Part shown: one piece after another, positions 8,189 through 17,948 of the stretch
Numbering within the stretch: the first letter of the stretch is position 1
Layout: each line of letters opens with the position of its first letter
NCBI RefSeq assembly: GCF_000317555.1
Contig: NC_019745.1
Span: forward strand, 434,001 to 498,000
Source of the DNA: Gloeocapsa sp. PCC 7428
Lineage (GTDB): Bacteria; Cyanobacteriota; Cyanobacteriia; Cyanobacteriales; Chroococcidiopsidaceae
Reading direction: 5' to 3'
Length of the DNA: 64,000 nucleotides
Position numbers and translations under genes: made by a program
The notes under the pieces: generated by a model
What the model was told of the DNA's origin: nothing
Database searches by the model: none
What the model saw: only the letters and a program-made list of their open reading frames with translations

Positions 8189-9652
8189 ATGTCATTTGCA
8201 AAAAAATCTCTCCAGCGATCGCCGTGGTTTTGGCTAGGAATGTTAGCAATATTTCTAGTGTCGCTGGGTCTACGGTTTTGGCAACTAAGTCGGTTTAATA
8301 CCTTAGTCTTTGATGAAGTTTACTACGCTATTTTCGCCAACAACTATTTGACTCGCACTCCCTTTTTTGATGGACATCCACCTTTAAGCAAATATATTAT
8401 TGCGATCGGAATGTGGATTGGCAGTCATCTTCCCATTGGACAAGATACCGTGAATAGCCTAACAGGTTCCTTACGGTCTACGTGGAGTTATCGCTGGCTA
8501 AACGCGCTTACGGGTTCTTTTATCCCCCTCGTCATCGCTGGAATCGCGTACCAAATAAGCTACAATCGCACCTATGCTTTGATTGCAGCCTTGTTCGCTG
8601 CTGCTGATGGCTTGTTTTTAGTCGAGTCACGCTACGCATTAAATAATATTTATCTGGTGCTTTTCGGGCTGTTAGGACAGTTGTGTTTCTTACTTGCCTT
8701 ACAGCATAAAAGACAACGCCCGATCTGGCTCGCACTTGCCGGAATTGCTTTCGGTGCAACCATATCAGTCAAGTGGAATGGCTTATGGTTTTTATTGGGA
8801 GCTTACGCTATTTGGGTAGCAGCATGGTTAAATCGGTTCTTAGCTCGACGTCACAGTTATCACCAGAATGAATATATCCAAACTACGCCTTTAGTTAACC
8901 TCCGACAAATTAATCTTTGGCAAGTTGTATTTTATTTAGGTATTATCCCCGTTGCTTTTTATAGCATTCAATGGATTCCTCATTTGTATCTCAACCCATC
9001 TCCGAACTTTTGGGAAGTACAGCAAAAAATATTGTCTTACCATCAAAACATTGGTAGCGGTGCGGATGTTCATCCTTACTGTTCTTCTTGGTTCAGTTGG
9101 CTGTTCATGATTAGACCCGTAGCCTACTTTTACTACATCGCACAATCAACCACTGCGCCAATATCAATTGTAGGACCACCACTGCCCGCAAGCTACGCCC
9201 GTGTGATTTACGACGTTCATGCGATCGGAAATCCCATCTTATGGTGGCTGTCAACAGTGGGAATTGTGACTTTGCTTTGGAGACTAGTCAGACGCTTCAT
9301 CAGTTGGCTTAGGAACACTAGCAGTCGTTTAGTTTACCGTGCATCGCCTACCGATACTTGGGTGGCGCTGTACCTAGTATTAAACTGGTTAGCGAATTTA
9401 TTGCCTTGGGTAAGAGTAACCCGCTGTCTCTTTATTTATCACTACATGGGGGCTTCAGTTTTTGCTGGAATGGCGATCGCCTGGTTAGTTACTCGTTGGC
9501 TACAAAGTTACTCTTTGCTTTTGCGAGGCATCGCGGTGACAATCATTTTCCTGATTTTGGCAGCATTTATCTTTTGGATGCCAATTTATCTTGGTTTACC
9601 CTTAACCCCAGAAAGTTATCGATTGCGGATGTGGCTACCTACGTGGATCTAA
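8189..9652 (+). CDS. PMT-family glycosyltransferase (GT39-like), polytopic membrane protein
   Basis: 487 residues with about ten hydrophobic segments. After the first membrane segment comes VFDEVYYAIFANNYL, whose DE pair is the catalytic acid motif of the dolichyl-phosphate-mannose-protein mannosyltransferase clan, followed by FFDGHPPLSK, the matching loop motif. The C-terminal half carries WKWNGLW-type (VKWNGLWF) and YHYMGA segments seen in protein O-mannosyltransferases. It would use a polyprenyl-phosphate sugar to glycosylate an exported acceptor. The acceptor and sugar are unknown. It stands alone, convergent with trmB. Confidence 0.82.
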   Translation: MSFAKKSLQRSPWFWLGMLAIFLVSLGLRFWQLSRFNTLVFDEVYYAIFANNYLTRTPFFDGHPPLSKYIIAIGMWIGSHLPIGQDTVNSLTGSLRSTWSYRWLNALTGSFIPLVIAGIAYQISYNRTYALIAALFAAADGLFLVESRYALNNIYLVLFGLLGQLCFLLALQHKRQRPIWLALAGIAFGATISVKWNGLWFLLGAYAIWVAAWLNRFLARRHSYHQNEYIQTTPLVNLRQINLWQVVFYLGIIPVAFYSIQWIPHLYLNPSPNFWEVQQKILSYHQNIGSGADVHPYCSSWFSWLFMIRPVAYFYYIAQSTTAPISIVGPPLPASYARVIYDVHAIGNPILWWLSTVGIVTLLWRLVRRFISWLRNTSSRLVYRASPTDTWVALYLVLNWLANLLPWVRVTRCLFIYHYMGASVFAGMAIAWLVTRWLQSYSLLLRGIAVTIIFLILAAFIFWMPIYLGLPLTPESYRLRMWLPTWI

Positions 9653-9669
9653 GTGTCAAGATCTGTGAT

Positions 9670-10323
9670 TTACTCACCCCTAATAAACACCGCCCGATAC
9701 ACAGGTTCTCCGCGTGACACGGTTGATTTTTCTCTTTCTGTTTGGATTGGTAAAGGATTTTCGGCTAACCATTGCGTTGCTTGGCGATGAAAAGCAGGAT
9801 GTGCTGCAAAGCGATCGCACATTTCTTCAGCGATTGATTTGATATCCGATTGCAGAAAGACAATACCATCCGCCGCGAGGTGTTTTGCTAACTCTGCAAC
9901 TAACTCTGGTTGCACAACGCGCCGTTTAGAATGACGATTTTTAAACCAAGGATCGGGAAATTGAATTGTGACTCGTTGTAGTGTGTTAGCAGCTAAATTA
10001 CTTAAAAGCGGTGCTAGCGAATTATTAACATTACAAAACAAGTAATGTAGATTGCATAGTCCTAATTCGTCGCGCAAATGATTTGCTTCTACGACAAGCG
10101 GTTCGCGAATTTCTAGCCCTAAGAAATTCCAATGTGGCTCATTTGTTGCCATTTGCACTAGAAATCGCCCTTTACCGCAACCAATATCTAGATGTAGCGG
10201 TTGAGTAACGTTTGCATAGACTTTTTCCCAATCTAAAGGCTGAACGGGTGTTTGATACTTCTGCGATAATGGATTGACGTGTTGACGTACGCGGACAGGT
10301 GCCAATGTTTGCCCTCCTGACAA
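9670..10323 (-). CDS. trmB: tRNA (guanine-N7-)-methyltransferase
   Basis: 217 residues. The SAM-binding motif is LHLDIGCGKGRFLVQMA, followed by FLGLEIRE, and the TrmB signature VTIQFPDPWFKNRHSKRR is intact, including the PDPW-K-RH-KRR pattern specific to the family. The C-terminus EREKSTVSRGEPVYRAVF is also typical (T-x-fe-x-kf-...G). It makes m7G46 in tRNA. Length is normal. It is convergent with the glycosyltransferase gene, 17 bp apart, and faces away from the phosphoesterase gene. Confidence 0.95.
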   Translation of the reverse strand: MSGGQTLAPVRVRQHVNPLSQKYQTPVQPLDWEKVYANVTQPLHLDIGCGKGRFLVQMATNEPHWNFLGLEIREPLVVEANHLRDELGLCNLHYLFCNVNNSLAPLLSNLAANTLQRVTIQFPDPWFKNRHSKRRVVQPELVAELAKHLAADGIVFLQSDIKSIAEEMCDRFAAHPAFHRQATQWLAENPLPIQTEREKSTVSRGEPVYRAVFIRGE

Positions 10324-10436
10324 TTGAGTTTTGAGTTAAAAGAATTTGCTTAACAACCTCATCCCTAGTTCCTAATCTGGATGTGATGCATAATTAGGCT
10401 TATTTATATAATCAACGGCTGTAACAAATTTGCGTC

Positions 10437-11537
10437 ATGAGCTTAAATTTTCGCTTTGCCGTAGTTAGCGACTTACACATTGCCCTTCCTCACACAGTCT
10501 GGAGTCATCCCAGTCGATTTCATATGGTGGAAGTGAGCATTCCTGCATTAGATCTTGTGTTTGAGCATTTAGAACAACAACAACTCGATTTTGTGCTACT
10601 ACCTGGTGACTTAACCCAGGATGGCGAACCAGACAATCATGCGTGGTTGCAACAGCGTTTAGCACAGTTGCCTTTTCCAGTTTATGTTATTCCAGGCAAT
10701 CACGATTTTGAAACAGCGATTCCAGGCAAAGAAGCGATCGCCGCTAGCGATTTTCCCCAGTATTATCGCAAGTTTGGCTATGAAAATTCGCAGCAACTTT
10801 ACTACACTTGTCAAGTATTACCTGGTTTAAGACTCATTAGTTTAAATTCCAACTATTTTAATGCACAAGGGCAACTCATCGGACGCATCGATGACGACCA
10901 AATGAAGTGGTTACAGCAAGTTCTTGCTCAAACCACCGAAGATGTTGTGTTTGTTATGATACATCACAATGTCATCGAACACATACCGCATCAATCACGC
11001 CATCAACTTGGTCGGCGATATATGATAGAAAATGCACCAGATTTGTTGCAGCTACTCCAAGAATTTGGCGTACAGTTGATTTTTACCGGACATTTGCACG
11101 TTCAGGATGTCGCGCAGTGGCAGAATATCTATGAAATTACAACAGGTTCGCTCGTCAGCTATCCTCATCCTTATCGCGTTGTACAGTTTTATCAAGACGA
11201 TGCGGGTCAAAATTGGTTAAAAATCGAGTCACATCGTGTCGAAGCCGTACCAGATGTTCCCGAATTGCAAGAAATGTCGCGTCAATGGATTGGCGATCGC
11301 AGTTTTCCCTTTATGATCAAGCTATTGACTCAGCCGCCTTTGAATTTACCGCAAGTCGAAGCCGAAAAACTTGCTCCTCATCTGCGCTATTTTTGGGCAG
11401 ATATTGCGGCTGGAGATGCACTATTTGAATTTCCTGATTTCCCTATTTCTGCACAACGCTACTTTGCAAAATTTGGGGCGATTTCCCCCGATGGTAAGCC
11501 GCTGTTAATTGATAATAATACAACATTGCGACTTTGA
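10437..11537 (+). CDS. Calcineurin-like metallophosphoesterase
   Basis: 366 residues. The five metallophosphoesterase blocks are seen in order: SDLHIA near the N-terminus, PGDLTQDGE, GNHD, MIHHN and FTGHLHVQ. These supply the two-metal site ligands (D-x-H, GD, GNHD, H, GHxH). The arrangement is closest to the CpdA/3',5'-cyclic-nucleotide phosphodiesterase group, but that specificity is not proved. The ~90-residue C-terminal tail after the domain (from QWIGDRSFPFMIK) is an add-on of unknown role. No signal peptide, so it is cytoplasmic. Confidence 0.88.
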   Translation: MSLNFRFAVVSDLHIALPHTVWSHPSRFHMVEVSIPALDLVFEHLEQQQLDFVLLPGDLTQDGEPDNHAWLQQRLAQLPFPVYVIPGNHDFETAIPGKEAIAASDFPQYYRKFGYENSQQLYYTCQVLPGLRLISLNSNYFNAQGQLIGRIDDDQMKWLQQVLAQTTEDVVFVMIHHNVIEHIPHQSRHQLGRRYMIENAPDLLQLLQEFGVQLIFTGHLHVQDVAQWQNIYEITTGSLVSYPHPYRVVQFYQDDAGQNWLKIESHRVEAVPDVPELQEMSRQWIGDRSFPFMIKLLTQPPLNLPQVEAEKLAPHLRYFWADIAAGDALFEFPDFPISAQRYFAKFGAISPDGKPLLIDNNTTLRL

Positions 11538-12267
11538 TAAGTAAATGAGCGGGTAACAGAGGGCAATAAATAAGATAATTTGGTCAATAGCTTTGAAGTT
11601 GTGTTGAAGATGACGAGCGCATACCAAACTTTCTGAGCTACTTTAGCGCTCATATTCGCGATCGCATGAAGTTCAGAGAGTGCATTTTGTCACCAGCGTA
11701 AAGCATTGCACAGCCAAATCGCAACAAGCTCTTTATCTCAGTTCAAAAGAGGGGTTGCAACAAAGCATAATTCTTCACTTTCCCCTGCGCCAATTTTTTT
11801 ATCAGTTGATACACCTATCCCAGTTAATCATTTGCTTGCCTAGCTGCGACAAAAAGTCTCTAGGATTTGCTTTTTAAAATATCCAAATATTTTTAGATTT
11901 CTGAATATGTGAAAGATAATATTTTAAAACAAGTTTTAGAACAAAAGAATAATCTTAAATATTTAATCGCAGTCAGAATAATTTGTCAAAAATTACAGAT
12001 ATGATAACTTGACAATAAAAAATAAAACCTATACGAATAACGTGCTTCATAAACAATCTTTCATCTTCTCCATAACTACGTGCAAGAAAAACTAAGTTGC
12101 CAATTTTAAGTAAAATAAAAAAAGATTCTAAAGCAGTTTGTGAAGCTGTAATTTCAAAGACAAGTAAGTTTATTGAGCCATACACCACAAGCTCAGCAAC
12201 GAAAGATGGAATTGGCTAACAATACGCGTTATATTAAGTAATATAAAGATGTTTTTCATAAATTACT
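11538..12267. other. A+T-rich intergenic stretch without a convincing gene
   Basis: No gene with family resemblance was found. A 71-codon open frame on the minus strand (11973-12188) would give a hydrophobic peptide with YGEDERLFMKHVIRIGFIF; it could be a remnant of a membrane protein, but composition and lack of a ribosome-binding site argue against calling it. No tRNA-like or strong hairpin structure was seen. Confidence 0.5.
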
Positions 12268-12918
12268 ATGCTCTTTGGATTAGGCAAGAAGTTAACCCTA
12301 CCCAAGCCCGAAGAAGCCTTACCAGGACGTACTGAAAAAATGCCAGTACCTGAACGTCATTATGTCAATGGTAATGCTTTACAACCTCCCTATCCTGACG
12401 GCATGGAAATTGCCATGTTTGGTATGGGCTGCTTCTGGGGTGCAGAGCGCAAATTCTGGCAGCAAAACGGGGTTTTTATCACAGCGGTAGGTTATGCGGG
12501 TGGCATCACACCCAATCCTACTTATCAAGAAGTTTGCAGCGGAATGACAGGACACAATGAAGTTGTGCGCGTTGTGTTTGACCCTAAAATGGTGAGTTAC
12601 GAGCAACTCTTGAAAATCTTTTGGGAAAACCACGATCCCACGCAAGGAATGCGGCAAGGTAATGATGTCGGGACACAATACCGTTCTGGCATTTATGTTT
12701 ACTCTGAAGCACAGAAAAAATTGGCTGAAGCGTCCAAAGAAGCTTATCAACAAGCGCTGATCGCTGCGGGCTATAAAACAATTACAACAGAAATCTTGGA
12801 GGCTCCAGAATTCTACTTTGCTGAAGGATATCATCAACAGTATTTGGCAAAAAATCCTAATGGCTATTGTGGTCTAGGTGGAACTAACGTCGCTTGCCCT
12901 GTTGGAGTGAACATCTAA
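12268..12918 (+). CDS. msrA: Peptide-methionine (S)-S-oxide reductase
   Basis: 216 residues. The active-site motif GMGCFWGAE holds the catalytic cysteine C55. The [27 protein letters not shown] and [11 protein letters not shown] blocks are all present, as in every MsrA. A second Cys pair near the C-terminus (GYCGLGG...ACPVG) could serve for recycling by thioredoxin. The enzyme reduces methionine-S-sulfoxide in oxidised proteins. About 45 residues precede the core, slightly longer than the minimal enzyme, with no clear signal peptide. A hairpin terminator follows at 12982. Confidence 0.96.
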   Translation: MLFGLGKKLTLPKPEEALPGRTEKMPVPERHYVNGNALQPPYPDGMEIAMFGMGCFWGAERKFWQQNGVFITAVGYAGGITPNPTYQEVCSGMTGHNEVVRVVFDPKMVSYEQLLKIFWENHDPTQGMRQGNDVGTQYRSGIYVYSEAQKKLAEASKEAYQQALIAAGYKTITTEILEAPEFYFAEGYHQQYLAKNPNGYCGLGGTNVACPVGVNI

Positions 12919-12981
12919 TTTTGTCTTCTAGTATTGTATACAGTACTTGAAGCAACAAGCGATAGATACACAACTCTTTGT

Positions 12982-13016
12982 CCTCGTTAGACGACTAAGG
13001 CTAACGAGGGCTTTTT
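12982..13016 (+). terminator. Rho-independent terminator downstream of msrA
   Basis: Perfect 9-bp stem CCTCGTTAG (12982-12990) and CTAACGAGG (13001-13009), 10-nt loop, then GCTTTTT. Position 60-odd bp after msrA and the T-run support termination of that gene. Confidence 0.85.
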
Positions 13017-13207
13017 GTGTTCAAAATCAGTCGTCAGTTGAGCAATGTGAGAAGTAGCTAAAGTGCTTGAAAGCAAGACAGAAAGCATCTTTACGAACAC
13101 AGCAGTAGTAAGCTAACATCAACTGAGTAATAAGATTTAGTGATAAAAAAATTCTAGTCTTTGCTAACCAAGCTACTTGACAATTGGGTGTGTTTTCTGG
13201 AGGTATT

Positions 13208-15898
13208 TTGGCTGCTGTTCCTTTGCCGCATAATGAATCAGAGCGTCTAGAAGCACTACGTCGCTATAACATCCTTGACACACCTCCCGAAGAATCATTC
13301 GATCGCATTACGGCTTTGGCAGCACGCTTGTTTAATGTGCCTGTTGCGCTAGTTTCCTTCGTTGATGAATTTCGGGCTTGGTTCAAATCTGCGCATGGGT
13401 TTGATTCGCGGCAGATTCCGCGCCAAGACACTATCTGTAGTATCGCTGTTCTGTCAGATGATGTTTTTGTTGTTTTAGATACTCGTGAAGATCCGCAATT
13501 TGCGTGTAAGGACTTTTCATTGCGCGAACCAGGAATTCGTTTTTATGCGGGTGCGCCGCTGATCACAAGCGATGGCTTTAATTTAGGCACGATTTGCTTA
13601 GTAGATAGTCAACCGCATGACGATTTTAGTCCACAACAGCAAGCAACGCTTGCCGACCTAGCGGCGATCGTCGTTGATGAATTAGAGTTACGGTTTGCTG
13701 CTTATAAAATCTCTCAGTTGGACACTGCATTACTAGAAATTACTGAGGGAGTTTCAGCAGCAACAGGGGAAGCATTTTTTACGTCGCTGGTAACACACCT
13801 TACGCAAGCACTAGGCGTAGAATATGCATTTATTGGCGAATTAGTCGAGCCAGAAAAAGAGAACATTAAAACGATCGCGCTCTACGCTCAAAATAAAATT
13901 GTCGAAAATATTGAATATTCATTGCTAAATACACCTTGTAGACACGTTATTCAGCAAAAAAAGCCCTGCTGCTATCCGCGTAACATTCAAGCAGAGTTTC
14001 CAGAGAATTATCTACTAGCACAGATGGAGATTGAAAGCTACTTGGCAACTCCACTGTTAGATTCTACTGGCAAAGTGCTGGGGTTGCTGGCGATTATGGC
14101 TTGCAAACCGCTAGAAAACATTTATCTCGCAGAACCGCTTTTAACAGTCTTTGCAACGCGTGCCACCGCAGAATTAGAGCGCAAACAAGCCGAAGAAGAA
14201 CGCACTCAGCTACTCAACCGCGAACGGCAATATACGCGACAGTTACATGGGCTAACCGAAGCAGCACTTGCAATCAACTCTGCGCTTTCGGTAGAAGAAG
14301 TGCTACAAGTGATTACCGAACAAGCGCGGGCAATTGTTGGCGCGCATCAGTCGATTACGAGTATGACAGCCAATCAAAACTGGGCGCAGGCGATTAACGC
14401 TGTCTCGCTATCTGACAAGTATGCGCAGTGGCGAAGTTATGATAAAAAACCAGATGGCTCAGGAATTTATGCGTGCGTTTGTCATCTAAATTGCCCGATA
14501 CGGATGACGCAAGCTGAACTAGAAGCACATCCACGGTGCCGAGGATTTGGGATACACGCGGCGGAACATCCACCGATGCGGGGTTGGCTAGCAGCACCAA
14601 TGACAGGACGCGATGGACGTAATATTGGGTTAATTCAGTTATCTGATAAGTATATTGGCGAGTTTACCGAAGAAGACGAAGCAATTATTGTGCAATTAGC
14701 GCAGATGGCGTCGGTAGCTATCGAAAATGCTAGGTTGTACGCAGCCGAACAACAAGCACGTACGCAAGCAGAAACCGCTAATCGGCTCAAGGATGAATTT
14801 CTTGCTGTACTTTCGCACGAATTGCGATCGCCGCTTAATCCAATTTTGGGTTGGTCAAAGCTACTTTTAACGCATAATTTTGATGCGGCAAAAACTAAGT
14901 ACGCGTTAGAAACAATTGAACGCAACGCCAAGTTACAGTCGCAACTGATCGAAGACTTACTCGATGTCTCGCGAATTCTACGTGGCAAACTTAGTCTAAA
15001 TATAGCTCCTGTAGATCTAGTTACGGTAATTACAGCCGCGATGGAAACGGTACAACTAGCAGCGGAAGTCAAAGCAATTAAGCTCATCACAAATTTTGAA
15101 CCGACAGGGCAAGTTTTAGGAGATGCGAACCGCTTGCAGCAAGTTGTTTGGAATTTACTCTCTAATGCTGTTAAGTTTACTGCGGCTGGCGGTCAAGTTG
15201 AGATTCAACTCAACAGTAGCGATCGCCAAGCGCAAATTCGCGTTATTGATACGGGTAAAGGTATTGAGCCTGAATTCTTACCTTTTGTCTTTGACTATTT
15301 TCGGCAAGCTGATAGCACGACAACACGATCTTTTGGTGGATTAGGGCTGGGACTTGCGATTGTACGTCACTTAGTAGAATTACACGGTGGTACTGTTCAA
15401 GCCGAAAGCCCTGGAATAGGGCAAGGCGCAACTTTTACGGTACTCCTACCTTTAGTCACTGCAACACCGCCAGCGAACCAAGAAAATTTGGTAGTTGACG
15501 ATGTACCGACGCTACAAGGAATTAAGGTACTTGTTGTAGATGACGAAGCAGATACCCGCGATTTGATTGTGTTTATCCTCGAAGAGTATGGCGCTAGCGT
15601 ACGCGCTGTTACGTCTGCAAAACAAGTGATTGAGGTGTTTACGCGCGGCGATCGCGCTGATATTCTTTTAAGTGATATCGGGATGCCCGAAATGGATGGT
15701 TATACATTAATTCGGACACTGCGATCGCTTCCTCAAAATCAAAGCGGCGATATTCCTGCGATCGCACTCACCGCCTACGCAGGCGAAACGAACCACCAAC
15801 AAATCCTCGCGGCTGGCTTTCAAAAACATCTTGCTAAACCTGTCGAACCAGCCGCATTAGTTAAAGCGATCGTCCAACTTGTGATGACTAGTAATTAA
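13208..15898 (+). CDS. Hybrid sensor histidine kinase with three GAF domains and receiver
   Basis: About 896 residues. No ATG is available at the N-terminus. TTG 13208 is preferred because GGAGG lies at 13199-13203; TTG 13184 is an alternative. Order: GAF 1 (RYNILDTPPEESFDRI... ~15-155), GAF 2 (~180-325), a third GAF with cysteine-rich CVCHLNCPIR (~350-515), a HisKA domain with FLAVLSHELRSPLNP (phospho-His about residue 537), HATPase boxes (NLLSNAVKF, DTGKGIEP, GGLGLGLAIV), and a C-terminal receiver (VLVVDDEAD, SDIGMPEMDG, phospho-Asp about residue 823). A cytoplasmic light or redox sensor is possible, but the GAFs lack an obvious bilin-Cys motif. The final codons overlap the convergent aldo/keto reductase gene by 4 bp. 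Confidence 0.9.
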   Translation: MAAVPLPHNESERLEALRRYNILDTPPEESFDRITALAARLFNVPVALVSFVDEFRAWFKSAHGFDSRQIPRQDTICSIAVLSDDVFVVLDTREDPQFACKDFSLREPGIRFYAGAPLITSDGFNLGTICLVDSQPHDDFSPQQQATLADLAAIVVDELELRFAAYKISQLDTALLEITEGVSAATGEAFFTSLVTHLTQALGVEYAFIGELVEPEKENIKTIALYAQNKIVENIEYSLLNTPCRHVIQQKKPCCYPRNIQAEFPENYLLAQMEIESYLATPLLDSTGKVLGLLAIMACKPLENIYLAEPLLTVFATRATAELERKQAEEERTQLLNRERQYTRQLHGLTEAALAINSALSVEEVLQVITEQARAIVGAHQSITSMTANQNWAQAINAVSLSDKYAQWRSYDKKPDGSGIYACVCHLNCPIRMTQAELEAHPRCRGFGIHAAEHPPMRGWLAAPMTGRDGRNIGLIQLSDKYIGEFTEEDEAIIVQLAQMASVAIENARLYAAEQQARTQAETANRLKDEFLAVLSHELRSPLNPILGWSKLLLTHNFDAAKTKYALETIERNAKLQSQLIEDLLDVSRILRGKLSLNIAPVDLVTVITAAMETVQLAAEVKAIKLITNFEPTGQVLGDANRLQQVVWNLLSNAVKFTAAGGQVEIQLNSSDRQAQIRVIDTGKGIEPEFLPFVFDYFRQADSTTTRSFGGLGLGLAIVRHLVELHGGTVQAESPGIGQGATFTVLLPLVTATPPANQENLVVDDVPTLQGIKVLVVDDEADTRDLIVFILEEYGASVRAVTSAKQVIEVFTRGDRADILLSDIGMPEMDGYTLIRTLRSLPQNQSGDIPAIALTAYAGETNHQQILAAGFQKHLAKPVEPAALVKAIVQLVMTSN

Positions 15899-17022
15899 TC
15901 CCACAATCGCCGTCTTTCGCGTCCGTTGAGTCTACTATGAGTATCTTGGAGTAATGTTGGAATATCAAGCTGTTGTGGACAACGCGGCAGACAATCACCG
16001 CATTCGGTACAACGGTTGGCTTTCATTCCAGAAAACCAATGTCCAGCATTTTCAAACATTCCATAACGATATTTGCCGTATTCCGTCATATCGTACGCTA
16101 CAGTTAGATTGCGCAAACGCAGCACTTCGGGAATATTAATCTTCTCAGGACAAGGTAAACACGCGTTGCATTGGCTACAGCGATCGCTGCCTAGCGTATT
16201 TTCTTGAGTTGCTTCTAAACGCTGCATTACAGCAATTTCTTGCGGTGTTAAAGGTGCCGTGCGATCGCTTACACTGAGTGGTACTGTAAGTTCTGTTGCG
16301 TTTGCGGCTCCGACACTCAGCGTTGTGATGCGCGGATCGCTGAGTAAAAAGCGATAGTTCAACTCTAGCGGGGAAAAAGGTTGACACAATGCTTGTAATT
16401 TTGGCGGTGGCGTGTAAAGCAGTCCACCTTTATCAGCGGGTGAGATGATAAAAACTCCCATATCCTTTTGCGCTGCGAGTGCGATCGCCGCTGCATTGCG
16501 CTGAAAAAAATAGTAATAATGCAGATTGACAAATTCAAATAAATCTGTATCTATCGCTGCTAAAATAATTTCGAGTGGTGCATGGGTAGAAAAACCAACA
16601 TGGCGGACTCTGCCATCCACAACAGCTTGTTGAACTGCTTGCATACAGCTTGGTTGCTGAATGAGGTGAAGATGCTCCCAAGTATTGATGCCATGAATGG
16701 CTAGACAATCTAAATAATCTAACCCTAACCGCGTGAGCGATTCATCAATATACCGCTGCATCGTATCCGCATCGAGTGTTGGGGCGATTTTAGTTGTAAT
16801 GTATAGTTGCGATCGCGTTTTTGGTAATCCGGCTTTAATTGCTGCCCCTAGATACTGTTCGCTTTTGCCATAGCCTCTAGCAGTTTCTAGATGATTCACG
16901 CCCTGTAAGATAGCTTGATAAACTGTTTGTCGCGCGTTCTCCTCCGAAGTCAGATAGCGCATCGTTCCCAAGGAGAACACAGACAAATTAAGATTAGTTT
17001 TCCCAAAGCGGCGGTAGCGCAT
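15895..17022 (-). CDS. Aldo/keto reductase with C-terminal ferredoxin-like 4Fe-4S domain
   Basis: 375 residues from ATG 17022 (MRYRRFGKTNL is the usual family start; a TTG six codons earlier is less likely). Residues 1-270 form an AKR barrel with LGTMR, ARGYGKSEQYLG and the Asp/Tyr/Lys/His-type site region. The C-terminal 90 residues carry two cysteine clusters, CSQCNACLPCPEK and CTECGDCLPRCPQ, which would bind two [4Fe-4S] clusters. AKRs of this kind probably take electrons from ferredoxin-like donors rather than only NADPH. Substrate unknown. It is convergent with the hybrid kinase gene (4-bp overlap). Confidence 0.87.
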   Translation of the reverse strand: MRYRRFGKTNLNLSVFSLGTMRYLTSEENARQTVYQAILQGVNHLETARGYGKSEQYLGAAIKAGLPKTRSQLYITTKIAPTLDADTMQRYIDESLTRLGLDYLDCLAIHGINTWEHLHLIQQPSCMQAVQQAVVDGRVRHVGFSTHAPLEIILAAIDTDLFEFVNLHYYYFFQRNAAAIALAAQKDMGVFIISPADKGGLLYTPPPKLQALCQPFSPLELNYRFLLSDPRITTLSVGAANATELTVPLSVSDRTAPLTPQEIAVMQRLEATQENTLGSDRCSQCNACLPCPEKINIPEVLRLRNLTVAYDMTEYGKYRYGMFENAGHWFSGMKANRCTECGDCLPRCPQQLDIPTLLQDTHSRLNGRERRRLWD

Positions 17023-17116
17023 TTTAATAGGGGTGAGCAATTAGTGGCTAGTGGTTAGTGAAAGGGGAGTATCATTATAGTATTTCTCCCCTGCTCCTCT
17101 GCTCCTCTGCTTTCTT

Positions 17117-17617
17117 CTAGCTTTCGCCCATAAAGCCGCCTCCCTTGATTAAATCCTCAGGGCGGAGATTGGCAAGAAATTCGCGAAATGCTTGCTGTTC
17201 GGCTTCATCCGCGTCGCGATCGACCGGAATCGAGGCATCAGCTACAACTTCTTCCATCACCCAGATTGGGCTATTAGTACGCAGCGCAATCGCGATCGCA
17301 TCACTCGGACGGGCGTCGATTTCTTTTTTGACTTCTCCTTGGCTAACGGTGAGTAGCGCATAAAAAGTACCGTCTTGGATGGCATTGATTACAATCCGTT
17401 CTAAAGTCATGCCCCACGCTTCCAAGATATTAGCGATTAAATCGTGTGTTAGAGGACGCGGAGGCTTTTGATTTTCTAAAGCACCAATAATTGCCTTTGC
17501 CTGATCTTGGTTGATATAAATGGGTAAAGCGCGTCGCTCTTGACCATCTTTCAAAAGCACGATTGGGCTGCGGTTTACGGCATCTATTGCAATGCCAGCG
17601 ACTCTCATTTCAATCAT
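17117..17617 (-). CDS. Bifunctional nuclease family protein (DUF151)
   Basis: 166 residues, full length for the family. It begins MIEMRVAGIAIDAVNRSPIV and shows the landmark LPIYINQDQAKAI, DLIANILEAWG, and IDARPSDAIAIALR blocks. Plant and bacterial relatives show both RNase and DNase activity; structural work groups them with the BFN domain. Cytoplasmic, no signal. It is divergent from ribE across a 330-bp spacer. The C-terminus LRPEDLIKGG is commonly seen in cyanobacterial members. Confidence 0.88.
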   Translation of the reverse strand: MIEMRVAGIAIDAVNRSPIVLLKDGQERRALPIYINQDQAKAIIGALENQKPPRPLTHDLIANILEAWGMTLERIVINAIQDGTFYALLTVSQGEVKKEIDARPSDAIAIALRTNSPIWVMEEVVADASIPVDRDADEAEQQAFREFLANLRPEDLIKGGGFMGES

Positions 17618-17948
17618 TGGCGTAGCCTCTAGAATCCTTTGTCATAGCAGTCAGAAGGAAACACATAAATTTCTATATACTTCTATTTTTGGCTGTCACA
17701 GAACTAATTGCCCTACTTACGCAAAAATTAGGTAGCAATACTCTGCTAAGTCATTCCAGCATAGACACATTAAAATGTACTTATCCCAAGTATGCCCTGA
17801 TCTTGATGTAGATAGATTAAACTAGCTTTGACTATATATAAGTTAGATAAAAGTAAGAAAACACGTCTTCTCAGGTCATTCCTCTACTTATCTCATAAGT
17901 TGTAAGCTTTTAGACTTAATTCATACTGATATTCACAACAGAAATGCT
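17618..17948. other. Divergent promoter region, A+T-rich
   Basis: 330 bp between the starts of the bifunctional nuclease and ribE genes; it must hold both promoters. No FMN-riboswitch-like conserved helices, terminators or repeats were recognised. The stretch around 17835-17860 (TATATATAAG) is a plausible but unproven promoter segment. Confidence 0.4.

Noticed and set aside
11973-12188. 71-codon minus-strand open frame in the spacer before msrA
   Set aside because: Hydrophobic but A+T-driven, without a recognised family or a ribosome-binding site; kept only as part of the intergenic note.
17618-17948. FMN riboswitch before ribE
   Set aside because: None of the conserved FMN-aptamer elements (AGGGTT-like or CGG-rich arms) were seen in the spacer.
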